A stretch of DNA of 64,000 nucleotides from Prevotella sp. HJM029 (GTDB taxonomy: Bacteria > Bacteroidota > Bacteroidia > Bacteroidales > Bacteroidaceae): NCBI RefSeq assembly GCF_000599605.1, contig NZ_KK082667.1, positions 1 to 64,000 of the forward strand, in the 5' to 3' direction. The notes below the pieces were generated by a model. It was not told the origin of the DNA and did no database searches. It saw nothing but the letters and a program-made list of their open reading frames with translations. The translations under genes and the position numbers were made by a program. Positions 1 to 7,271 of this stretch are shown piece by piece (the first letter of the stretch is position 1; every line of letters begins with the position of its first letter).

Positions 1-233
1 TCAACATCCTCATCCTCAACGAATTCTTCCGTGAATCTTTGGATAATGTTTGTCTTTAGATAATACGGATGCCTATCACGCCCATGCCAGCCCTCGAAGT
101 ATTTCACGCAGCGCACAGCACGTTCGAAGCGTGAAAGCGGTTGTCGTGGCTGTGCAGGCAAGGAAAGAGCTGTGAGTACAAGCAGACGCAAGCAAAATAT
201 TCGCCTAACGCCTGCCGCCAAAATGCCTCTCAT
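1..233 (-). CDS. Lysozyme-like conjugation protein, partial (runs off left edge)
   Basis: An open frame starts at an ATG at 233 inside the end of traQ (29-bp overlap) behind an AGAGG-like ribosome site and runs off the window. It encodes a basic, hydrophobic N terminus like a signal peptide (residues about 8-28) and then RFERAVRCVKYFEGWH, which resembles the start of the lysozyme-related protein that follows traQ in CTnDOT-type elements. That protein would locally open the peptidoglycan for the transfer channel. From memory of the family, a VGYGH stretch should follow the HPYY at residues 57-60; here different, more AT-rich sequence follows, so the gene may be rearranged or divergent. The call rests on about 60 residues. 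Confidence 0.5.
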   Translation of the reverse strand, partial: MRGILAAGVRRIFCLRLLVLTALSLPAQPRQPLSRFERAVRCVKYFEGWHGRDRHPYYLKTNIIQRFTEEFVEDEDV

Positions 234-699
234 CCTCTTTTGACGAAATACCCTGCCCGCCACTCTCGTCCTTTTTCGTGTCGTTGTTGAAACTAAGTTC
301 CAGCTCCTGTGCCTGTCCGTCGGAACTCTCCACCGTTACCGTGAGTTTCTGCGCATCGGTAGTAGCGGAGGTGTAATAGAGGCGGAACACCTCGCGTTTA
401 AGCGGATAACGGTCATTAGGCTTGAACACCGTGCCGTCATCCATGCACAGCACACCTGTACCATCATATTGGAAATACCTGATACTGTAGCGCGTGTCGG
501 CAAACCGCCCCTGCCGCACGAGTATGCAGCGTATCTCCACGGTCTGCCCTTTTGTTATCCTGCCCGGTATGGGCATCGTCTCTAACTTGAATGGATATGC
601 CGTTTGAATATCTAACTCGTTATCACAAGCAGATAGACAAAACCCTGCAAGGGTAAGCACTCCCATTACCCAAATCATATTAAAAATTTTCTTTCTCAT
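205..699 (-). CDS. traQ: Conjugative transposon protein TraQ (DUF3872), lipoprotein
   Basis: A 164-residue protein matching the TraQ/DUF3872 family of Bacteroidetes conjugative elements. The start chosen is the ATG at 699 (MRKKIFNM), because it begins a classical lipoprotein signal ending in LSAC at residues 22-25; the frame stays open 45 bp further upstream but that extension spoils the signal. The mature part begins DNELDIQTAYPF and contains the beta-rich DUF3872 domain. The protein should sit lipid-anchored in the periplasm as an accessory of the mating apparatus; its biochemical role is unknown. It lies 20 bp downstream of the traP primase and overlaps the next, lysozyme-like gene. Confidence 0.88.
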   Translation of the reverse strand: MRKKIFNMIWVMGVLTLAGFCLSACDNELDIQTAYPFKLETMPIPGRITKGQTVEIRCILVRQGRFADTRYSIRYFQYDGTGVLCMDDGTVFKPNDRYPLKREVFRLYYTSATTDAQKLTVTVESSDGQAQELELSFNNDTKKDESGGQGISSKEDERHFGGRR

Positions 700-719
700 T
701 TGTTCGTTATTTTTTATCG

Positions 720-1574
720 TTATACATTCATTCCTGCCCGCCAAGAGAGCAGGTACTCATTCAAATCCTTATGGTCGGCATACAGAGAGGAACAGTCAAC
801 GACTTTATCCCCGAAGTTTACTCTCAACCTATCAAAAGTCCTTCGTCCCGCTTCGTCATTGTCGAGATAGCATTCAATCCTCTGATAATCGCTCAGCACT
901 TGCAAAGCTTTCTCCAGGTTGGAAACGGAATTAAGCACAAGCCAATCCGAAGCGATAATACCGAGTTGTATGGCAGAGAGATAATCCATAAAGCCCTCAA
1001 AGATGGCACATGCGTCCGAGCCACCAGTTTTCAGTGAAATGTCCTTCGGCGGTATGCACCCCTTGAAGAAGCGGTTACGCAGTTCCATCCCTCCGCTCCT
1101 GTTGCGGAAACCGACAGCATAATATCGTTTGCCATGTACACGGTACCTCACCTCCTCGCAGTTGGGGATGGCAACATGAGCATCGATGCCCCGTTCTTCT
1201 ATATAGTCCAGCAATTTGCTGTCCTGCAAGGAACACACCCAAATATCCTCAAAAGCGGGTTCTCTTTCTTTGTTCCTTTGTGGTCGCTCCATAACGGGAA
1301 GCGGACACGCACCGCTCTTTGCGATAAAAGCCGCCCGCAAAAGAAAATCCTCACTCCCGATGAATACTCCTGCCAAGTCGAAGATGTCGCCACCTTTGCC
1401 CGTTCCAAAGTCGAACCATACATTCTTGGTGGTGTCGACCTTGAAGGAGGGCGTCCGCTCCGTGCGGTACGGAGCGGAATACCACAAGACCTGTCCTCGC
1501 TGTTTAGCCGGACGAACCCCCATCGCGTTCAGGAAGTCCGCAATAGGGATTTCTCTCATTCGTCGTACGTCCAT
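720..1574 (-). CDS. traP: TraP-type DNA primase (CHC2-like N terminus plus Toprim)
   Basis: A 284-residue primase-like protein. The N terminus (about residues 5-75, with RTERTPSFKVD and WFDFGTGKGGDIFDL) is the CHC2-type domain as found in TraP, where the zinc-binding cysteines of DnaG are not conserved. The C-terminal half holds a Toprim fold: FEGFMDYLSA carries the catalytic Glu and YLDNDEAG the DxD acidic pair. It probably primes synthesis of the complementary strand after transfer. The ATG at 1574 lies two bases after the traO stop codon, so the two genes are translationally linked; a longer frame up to 1643 would overlap traO heavily and is not favoured. Confidence 0.9.
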   Translation of the reverse strand: MDVRRMREIPIADFLNAMGVRPAKQRGQVLWYSAPYRTERTPSFKVDTTKNVWFDFGTGKGGDIFDLAGVFIGSEDFLLRAAFIAKSGACPLPVMERPQRNKEREPAFEDIWVCSLQDSKLLDYIEERGIDAHVAIPNCEEVRYRVHGKRYYAVGFRNRSGGMELRNRFFKGCIPPKDISLKTGGSDACAIFEGFMDYLSAIQLGIIASDWLVLNSVSNLEKALQVLSDYQRIECYLDNDEAGRRTFDRLRVNFGDKVVDCSSLYADHKDLNEYLLSWRAGMNV

Positions 1575-1576
1575 CG

Positions 1577-2161
1577 TCAGTCCATCATGATTTTCAGTCC
1601 GACACCGTACTGCGCATGGAAATGCCCCGTAGCACCTCCCCACAGACAGCGTTCCCTGCCGTAGAGCAGCAGCACCAATCTGTCCGTCAGATAGGTCTCC
1701 GCCTGTAAAGTAACGGCACCACCGTAAACAAAACCGTCTTTATTGCGTATCATAGAGCCGTCGAAGAGCAGTTTATTGCCGCCATTGACCGTCTCATAGC
1801 CTGCCAAGGCGGAAACACCCGCCGACAGGAAAAAGGTCTTGCTGCCGTCCGAAAGCACGTCACAGAAGAAACCGCCCTCTGCTATGAACTGCTCCACGGG
1901 AATGCGGCTCTCGCGATAGGGATGGTATCTGCGGAGATACTCCGCCCCGAACACCCATTGATTGCCGCCTTTGGTGTAAGTGGCAAGCGAAGCCCCGAAC
2001 GAATAGCCCGCATTATTACTTGTAGAGTTGGCATAAAAACCATCCACCATGCCAGCCGTGAGGCGTATGCCTTTCATTCCGGGCAGACAGCGCTGGGCGT
2101 GCGCCTGCCCTGCAAAGAGGGCAAGCGACACGACAAAGAGGAAAAATGCAAGCTTTCTCAT
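1577..2161 (-). CDS. traO: Conjugative transposon protein TraO
   Basis: A 194-residue TraO family protein. It begins with a clear signal peptide (MRKLAFFLFVVSLALFAGQAHAQ), and the mature part has alternating hydrophobic and aromatic strands of the outer-membrane beta-barrel type, ending in GVGLKIMMD. It is expected to lie in the outer membrane as part of the mating-pair complex. One base separates it from the traN stop codon, and traP follows two bases downstream, so it belongs to the tra operon. Confidence 0.9.
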   Translation of the reverse strand: MRKLAFFLFVVSLALFAGQAHAQRCLPGMKGIRLTAGMVDGFYANSTSNNAGYSFGASLATYTKGGNQWVFGAEYLRRYHPYRESRIPVEQFIAEGGFFCDVLSDGSKTFFLSAGVSALAGYETVNGGNKLLFDGSMIRNKDGFVYGGAVTLQAETYLTDRLVLLLYGRERCLWGGATGHFHAQYGVGLKIMMD

Positions 2162-2162
2162 G

Positions 2163-3110
2163 TCATTTCACTTCAAGTTCGCTGATTTCCCTTGCACGCA
2201 CAAGGTCTTCATTCTCGATGGTGAACGATTGATGCCTGCCGCCGTTCTTCTCGCACAGCTCCACGACAAGTTGCTTACCGTCGGGGATGGTGAACTTCGT
2301 CATGGCAAAGACCGTGCGCTCACTCTTGCCACCCGGCACGCAGGTAACATAGTTCTGTGCCCGCAGCGGAAGCACGACCTGCTCCTGCACGGCCGTGCGC
2401 TTGGCCACCTTCTTATCCACGATTTTCCACGTAATGTAATCCACGTCGAAAGGAATGTGGCTTTGGTTCCTGATTTCGGTATGGAAGTAAATCAGTCCGC
2501 CGTGCGTATAGATGCCCTTGAGCAGGTATTGCACGCCGAAACGCTTGCAGCCGATGTGCTTGACTGTTCGTCTGTCCTGCCTGTAAATGGACTTCATGAT
2601 GAGCCGCACGAGCATCGGGCTCTCGCTGCCCAGTTCGTTAAGGTACACCTCCTGCGCATTGTTCGGACGGTTCGCACTCTCCCCGTCGTGAATGATGTCC
2701 GTCATCTCCACATTGAGCAGCAGCGGCTCGTCGGCATAGCGTACATTAAAAGTGTAGAAGCAGCCATCTTCGGTGATGACGCTCATGTTCGTCTCCCCCT
2801 GAAAACCCTTGACAGTGGATTTTACGCGGATGACATTCTCCGCTCCGTCCGCCTTACCGGCGATGAGGTCGGGCGAGCCGAGGTCTACGTAGCGCACTTC
2901 TGCGGGGAAGAGGATGTGCACCGTCTTTCCATAGGTCACTTCCAATCCGTGAGGCGGTATCATCCGCTCGAAGGTCAGCTGTCGCGTTAGTCCGTCATAC
3001 GGTGCAGCGGCAGCAACGCTCACCGGTTTTACCTGTTTGATACCCTGTTGCTGTGCATTCGCACATGTTACGCCCATAAAGAGGGCGAGGACAAATAACA
3101 TTTTCTTCAT
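2163..3110 (-). CDS. traN: Conjugative transposon protein TraN (DUF4138, VirB9-like position)
   Basis: A 315-residue TraN family protein (DUF4138). The start chosen is the ATG at 3110 (MKKMLFVLALFMGV), which gives a clean signal peptide ending near CANAQ; the frame is open 33 bp further upstream. The mature protein begins with a PYDGLTRQLTF region and a VTYGKTVHILFPAEVRYVDLGS segment characteristic of TraN, which occupies the place of VirB9 in the periplasmic/outer-membrane core of this type of secretion channel. It follows traM by 39 bp. Confidence 0.92.
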   Translation of the reverse strand: MKKMLFVLALFMGVTCANAQQQGIKQVKPVSVAAAAPYDGLTRQLTFERMIPPHGLEVTYGKTVHILFPAEVRYVDLGSPDLIAGKADGAENVIRVKSTVKGFQGETNMSVITEDGCFYTFNVRYADEPLLLNVEMTDIIHDGESANRPNNAQEVYLNELGSESPMLVRLIMKSIYRQDRRTVKHIGCKRFGVQYLLKGIYTHGGLIYFHTEIRNQSHIPFDVDYITWKIVDKKVAKRTAVQEQVVLPLRAQNYVTCVPGGKSERTVFAMTKFTIPDGKQLVVELCEKNGGRHQSFTIENEDLVRAREISELEVK

Positions 3111-3149
3111 TTTACTGTTGGATTTAGTTGGTAATAAAAACATTGTCGA

Positions 3150-4475
3150 TTAATCTTTCTTTTGAAAAAGCAACACGCGGTAGCCCGCCTTGAGATGCAC
3201 CTTGACGGCACGCACCTTTTTGGCGAAGTACTGCGACGTGCCTTGCAGCAGCCCCTTGCCCACGTCAGCGGCGAGCTGCGCCCCCGCATCGGTGGAGATG
3301 TTCATGCTGCTACCCGCGGCGGTGCCCATGTTGGCGGCAATCTCCTTGGCGGCACTGCGCTCCATCGAATTGGGAATGAAGATGCCCTCCTGTCCATCGG
3401 TATCATAGACCGAGAGAGCGGTGGGGATGAGCGTACCGCCGTATTCGAGCGTCTCGATGACGATGGTGAGCCGTTCGCCCTGTATCTTGGCCGCGCCCGT
3501 TATAAGGGTGTTCTTCGGCAGGATACGTTCGCCCGTCGCCATCGGTTCAGAGAGCCGCAGGCGCACCGCCTGTCCGTCGCTGACGGTCTGGTTGCCATAG
3601 ACGGTGGCGGCGATGGTGTTCTTCTCCGCCGCAGCCTGCACACCCACCGCCGTCTGAAAGCCGTAGTTACGCGCTTGGGAGTGGGCGGCGATGAAGGCTT
3701 CGTCCGTCATAGGCTGCCCGAGCGCAGAGACCACCTGCCGCACCACCCGCTTGACGGGTGTCACCACGGCTTTCCTGTGTACGCCTGCCGAGGTAGCCGC
3801 TTGCAGCGTGTCGCCCGTGGCAGCCTTGCCGAAAGGTGCAGAGCTGCCCGAAGCGGGCATGTACTTCGCCGCCAGCCGGTAGGACTTTTCCAAGAGCGCC
3901 TCCTGCTCGTCCATCGCGGAGGAACGGCTGCTTTGCGTATTCAGACGTTCTTCCAGTTCGTGCAGGCGGACTTTGAGTTCTTCCTTTTCCGAGTCCGGCC
4001 TCGGTTGCTCGCGCTCGTAAAAGCCGCCCAGCGTGGTGTTGAGGTCGCGGTAGGCACCCAGTGATGAGCGTACGGAGGAAGTGCCGCCCTGTGCGTTGTC
4101 CTGCGGGGAGGGTTGCCCGCCCGTGCCGAAATCATCGATGGCGGCATGGGCTGTACTCGTATTATCCGAGGAAAAGAGCGAGCCGAGGTCTTGCAGGTCT
4201 CGGTTGCGCTGTTGCTGCCGCTGCTCCATCTCTGCCGCCTCGTAGGCTTTCCGCTTGTCGGCGATGATGCCCGTACTGTCGGCGGCGGGCATCTCTATGT
4301 TGAAGCCCTTGCCTGCGTCTTCCTTTGCCTTATCCGCGGACGAGGGCGCGAAGATGAGCCACATCGAGCCGGCGAAGAGCAGCACCATGAGCGGATAGAC
4401 GAGCAGTTTCATCCTCCGCTGCCGCTCGGCTTCGGTGAGCGGTCGTTTCTGTTTTTCTTTACTTGTCTGTGTCAT
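3150..4475 (-). CDS. traM: Conjugative transposon protein TraM (VirB10-like)
   Basis: A 441-residue TraM protein. The ATG at 4475 overlaps the traL stop codon (TAATG) and gives the expected N terminus: a basic cytoplasmic stretch, one membrane helix (LLVYPLMVLLFAGSMWLIF, about residues 24-42), a long coiled and low-complexity periplasmic linker, then a conserved C-terminal beta domain (NTLITGAAKIQGERLTIVIETLEYGG region). In VirB10-like proteins this arrangement links the inner membrane to the outer-membrane core. The frame is open far upstream through traL, but that stretch is the shadow of another gene. Confidence 0.92.
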   Translation of the reverse strand: MTQTSKEKQKRPLTEAERQRRMKLLVYPLMVLLFAGSMWLIFAPSSADKAKEDAGKGFNIEMPAADSTGIIADKRKAYEAAEMEQRQQQRNRDLQDLGSLFSSDNTSTAHAAIDDFGTGGQPSPQDNAQGGTSSVRSSLGAYRDLNTTLGGFYEREQPRPDSEKEELKVRLHELEERLNTQSSRSSAMDEQEALLEKSYRLAAKYMPASGSSAPFGKAATGDTLQAATSAGVHRKAVVTPVKRVVRQVVSALGQPMTDEAFIAAHSQARNYGFQTAVGVQAAAEKNTIAATVYGNQTVSDGQAVRLRLSEPMATGERILPKNTLITGAAKIQGERLTIVIETLEYGGTLIPTALSVYDTDGQEGIFIPNSMERSAAKEIAANMGTAAGSSMNISTDAGAQLAADVGKGLLQGTSQYFAKKVRAVKVHLKAGYRVLLFQKKD

Positions 4476-4735
4476 TATCGTTTTTGTTTGAACGTTTGAA
4501 TATGTTTGATTTCCATGCGCTCGCCGCCACCATGCAGCAGACCATAGACTGATTTGCCGACGGTATAGAGCGAGAGCAGGGCGAAGAGGACGAGCATCGT
4601 CAGGACGATGCGCCGCCGCGTCCGCTCGGACAGGTTGTCGTGGTAAGCCCGCAACCGCCGTAAAGCGCGTTTGCGGAAGTCGTAGACTTTCCACAATGCC
4701 CGCCATAGTGCCTTGCTGGTCTTTTTCCTTTTCAT
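4475..4735 (-). CDS. traL: Conjugative transposon protein TraL (DUF3989)
   Basis: A short protein of 86 residues with a very basic N terminus (residues 1-42) and one membrane helix (RIVLTMLVLFALLSLYTVG). Size, topology and position between traK and traM match TraL (DUF3989). It is expected in the inner membrane. It overlaps traK by 4 bp and its stop overlaps the traM start by one base. Confidence 0.88.
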   Translation of the reverse strand: MKRKKTSKALWRALWKVYDFRKRALRRLRAYHDNLSERTRRRIVLTMLVLFALLSLYTVGKSVYGLLHGGGERMEIKHIQTFKQKR

Positions 4736-5355
4736 CGTTTCACGGTTTGAAGGTCCTTGTTTTCGAGAATATTAAAACCCTCGATAGTAAAGCCATTGGG
4801 ATTGTCGTCCGAACGGGCAGCGTTCAGGAGGCGGCACTCCGTCTTGAGACTCCGTCGGGTGACGTTGCTCTGCCGGATGATGAGCTGTGTGGCATAGGTC
4901 ACGGCGCGGTAGGGATAGATGTCGAAGCTGCACACCACGCTGTCCACCCGGAGCGTCTGGTTGATGCCGCCCGCGATGATGCGGTTGTAATAGCCCTTTT
5001 CAGCAAAGTCGGCATAGCAGTCGTAGGCACTCTTGTCTGCCAAGAGCAGGGCGCGGCGGACATTGTGTTCGATGGCGCTCTTGTCCGGCGAGAGGGTGAA
5101 GAAGAGTTCGTGGAAACGCCGCACATGCTCCCGCGCCTCGGCGGGGCGGTTCTGCGACAAGTCCTGCGAGAGGGCGAGCATCAGGCTCTTGCCCCCGTCC
5201 AATACGTAAATCTTCTCGCGCTGCCGCTCGGCAAACCGGTAGGAGCTCCACAGCGTGTAGCCCACGATGGCCGTGCACAGGCAGAGGAAGATGATGCCGA
5301 ACAGGCGTATCTGCCTGAACGAGCTTTCGATGTTCTTTAGAGATTTGAATTCCAT
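4732..5355 (-). CDS. traK: Conjugative transposon protein TraK (VirB8-like)
   Basis: A 207-residue TraK. It has a short cytoplasmic N terminus (MEFKSLKNIESSFRQIR), one membrane helix (residues about 18-38) and a periplasmic domain with the conserved GGINQTLRVDSVVC and PYRAVTYATQLIIRQS segments. It corresponds to VirB8 as an inner-membrane assembly factor of the mating channel. It lies 28 bp downstream of traJ and overlaps traL by 4 bp. Confidence 0.92.
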   Translation of the reverse strand: MEFKSLKNIESSFRQIRLFGIIFLCLCTAIVGYTLWSSYRFAERQREKIYVLDGGKSLMLALSQDLSQNRPAEAREHVRRFHELFFTLSPDKSAIEHNVRRALLLADKSAYDCYADFAEKGYYNRIIAGGINQTLRVDSVVCSFDIYPYRAVTYATQLIIRQSNVTRRSLKTECRLLNAARSDDNPNGFTIEGFNILENKDLQTVKR

Positions 5356-5383
5356 TGTTCTATTCGTTTCTTTCTTTTCTGTT

Positions 5384-6412
5384 TTACGATTTCATGCGCT
5401 GGTAAGCGGACTTGATGAGGTGTCCCGCACGCCCGGCGGCGTTGCCCGCCACGGCTCCCGCTGCACCTGCCGCCCGCTTGCCGGCAAGGCTCGCCATGTT
5501 GTTGATGCTGCGGTTGTAGCTGCCCATGCCGCCCGCCTGAATGATCCAGCCCGAGACGGTGGGGATGGTGAAGTAGCCCACGATGCCGATGACGAGGAAG
5601 ACGATGTACACCCCGTTGCTCGCATCGATGGAGAAGGCAGGATTATTCTGCAACTCGGTGATGTCGTTCTGCAGCATCAGTATCTGTATTCTTGCCAGTA
5701 TGGTGCTGAACAGATCCGATACGGGCAGCCAGAGGTACACCTGCACATAGCGGCAGACCCACTGCGTGAGCGTAGACTGAAAGCCGTCCCACACGGAGAT
5801 GGCGAAGGCAATCGGCCCGAGTATCGCCAGCACGACGAGGAAGAACGTACGCAGGGTGTCGATGATGAGGGCGGCGGCCTCGAAGAGCAGCTCCATGATG
5901 CTGCGGAAGAAGTCGCGCACTTTCTTTTCGAGGTTGTAGGCACCGCGTTCGAGATACATCCCTGTCATCGTCGCCAAGTCGGCTGGCGAGAACCCCAGCT
6001 CCTCGATCTGCTTGTCGAACGCCTCATCGCTCACCAAGTAGGCGGTCTCGGGGTTGCGCGCCATCGCCTCGTATTCCAACTTGTCTTTCTGCTCGCGGTA
6101 CTTCTTCATGTCGAAGGTCTGCTCCTGCAACATCCCGTTGGTGCCCTTGACGATGGGACTCATCACGCCGTTAAGCGTGCCGAGCACCACCGTAGGGAAG
6201 AACATGATGCACAGCCCGATGACAAAGGGGCGCAGCATCGGAAAGACGTCGATGGGCTCGGCACGGGCGAGCGACTGCCACACGCGGTAAGCCACGTAGA
6301 AGAGCGCACCCAGACCGGCGATGCCCTTCGCCACGCCCGCCATGTCGGCACACAACGGCATCATCTCCTCGTAGAGCGAACGGAGGATTTCGTGAAGGTT
6401 GTCGAAGTTCAT
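5384..6412 (-). CDS. traJ: Conjugative transposon protein TraJ (VirB6-like)
   Basis: A 342-residue polytopic membrane protein. Several hydrophobic helices are visible (GIAGLGALFYVAYRVW; FVIGLCIMFFPTVVLG; a strong cluster around AAALIIDTLRTFFLVVLAILGPIAFAISVW; GVYIVFLVIGIVGYF), and the C-terminal tail is glycine/alanine rich. This is the TraJ family, analogous to VirB6 as the inner-membrane channel component. It begins 3 bp after the traI stop codon. Confidence 0.92.
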   Translation of the reverse strand: MNFDNLHEILRSLYEEMMPLCADMAGVAKGIAGLGALFYVAYRVWQSLARAEPIDVFPMLRPFVIGLCIMFFPTVVLGTLNGVMSPIVKGTNGMLQEQTFDMKKYREQKDKLEYEAMARNPETAYLVSDEAFDKQIEELGFSPADLATMTGMYLERGAYNLEKKVRDFFRSIMELLFEAAALIIDTLRTFFLVVLAILGPIAFAISVWDGFQSTLTQWVCRYVQVYLWLPVSDLFSTILARIQILMLQNDITELQNNPAFSIDASNGVYIVFLVIGIVGYFTIPTVSGWIIQAGGMGSYNRSINNMASLAGKRAAGAAGAVAGNAAGRAGHLIKSAYQRMKS

Positions 6413-6415
6413 GGC

Positions 6416-7045
6416 CTACCAGTATCTTTGGTTCGCATTGCCGTAGAGCGCCATCACACGGTCGAGGTCGTTCCTCTTCTTGGCGCGCAGGTAGCTCACG
6501 GAGATGTTCTTATTGGTGTAGTAATTCACGAGGTTGCGGTAGTTCTTCATCCGCATGTAACAGCGGTCTACCACGTCCATTCTGTCCTTGTCGGTCATCG
6601 AGAGCGTGGTGATGTTCACCACCTGCTTGAGTTCCTTGAGCACGTCGTTGCTCTCTTCGAGGAGCTTGGTGTAGCCGAAGGCGATGGCACTGAGCTCGGC
6701 GGGCGAAAAATTGCTGTCGTGCAGCATCCGGCGGTAGCTGTTCACGTAGACGTCGGTAATCTCGCCCACCATGAGAATGGTCTTGCGCACCTTCTGAGCG
6801 TCCTTGATAAGGTTGTTCACCGATTTGAGGGCGTCGTAGTATTTCTTACCCTGCTCGTAAATCTTCACGGTCTCCCGAAAGTTCTTGACCATGTTCTGCG
6901 CCGTGGTCGTGGTCTGTGCGATGTTCTTCCCGGCGTTGATGATGCTCTGCGCGATGTTGGAGGGGTCGATGACCGCCCACTGCGCGCTTGCCCTGCCCGC
7001 AAAGAGCAGGCAAAGGGCGATGATGGTAAATACTCTTGTTTTCAT
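6416..7045 (-). CDS. traI: Conjugative transposon protein TraI (DUF4141)
   Basis: A 209-residue protein with a signal peptide (MKTRVFTIIALCLLFAGRASAQ) followed by the WAVIDPSNIAQSIINAG start typical of TraI (DUF4141) and a long helical, coiled-coil-like body. It resembles VirB5-type periplasmic proteins in position and build. It is separated from traG upstream by 226 bp that carry a tandem repeat array; traJ follows directly. Confidence 0.9.
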   Translation of the reverse strand: MKTRVFTIIALCLLFAGRASAQWAVIDPSNIAQSIINAGKNIAQTTTTAQNMVKNFRETVKIYEQGKKYYDALKSVNNLIKDAQKVRKTILMVGEITDVYVNSYRRMLHDSNFSPAELSAIAFGYTKLLEESNDVLKELKQVVNITTLSMTDKDRMDVVDRCYMRMKNYRNLVNYYTNKNISVSYLRAKKRNDLDRVMALYGNANQRYW

Positions 7046-7134
7046 TTCTTTGTTGATGTTGATGTGAATACTAAATGTGCTGTCTCTTGACTAAGATAAG
7101 GATGTGTCAGTCTCGCATACGTGGACAAAGCAGC

Positions 7135-7222
7135 TTATACGCGTTTGTATAACCGGTTATACAGGCTTGTATAATTACTTATACAGACTTGTACAGCTCA
7201 TTATACAGGTTTGTCTAATTAT
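7135..7222. repeat. Four 22-bp tandem repeats with internal dyad between traG and traI
   Basis: Units start at 7135, 7157, 7179 and 7201, exactly 22 bp each. Each begins TTATAC; the first two end their dyad with GTATAA, giving TTATAC-N6-GTATAA, and the third and fourth have partly decayed right halves (GTACAG, GTCTAA). The period is not a multiple of three and no reading frame uses it, so it is non-coding. The regular two-turn spacing of dyads is what an operator or binding array for a dimeric protein looks like. It occupies the intergenic space of the tra operon. Confidence 0.85.
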
Positions 7223-7271
7223 TTTTCCACGTTTGGCTAAACCGATATATCCAATGATATGTCCGACGGGA

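Noticed and set aside
5267-7090. Long open frame of about 600 codons on the + strand opposite traI to traK
   Set aside because: It lies antisense to well-supported tra genes in GC-rich DNA, is rich in His, Val and Arg, and resembles no protein family.
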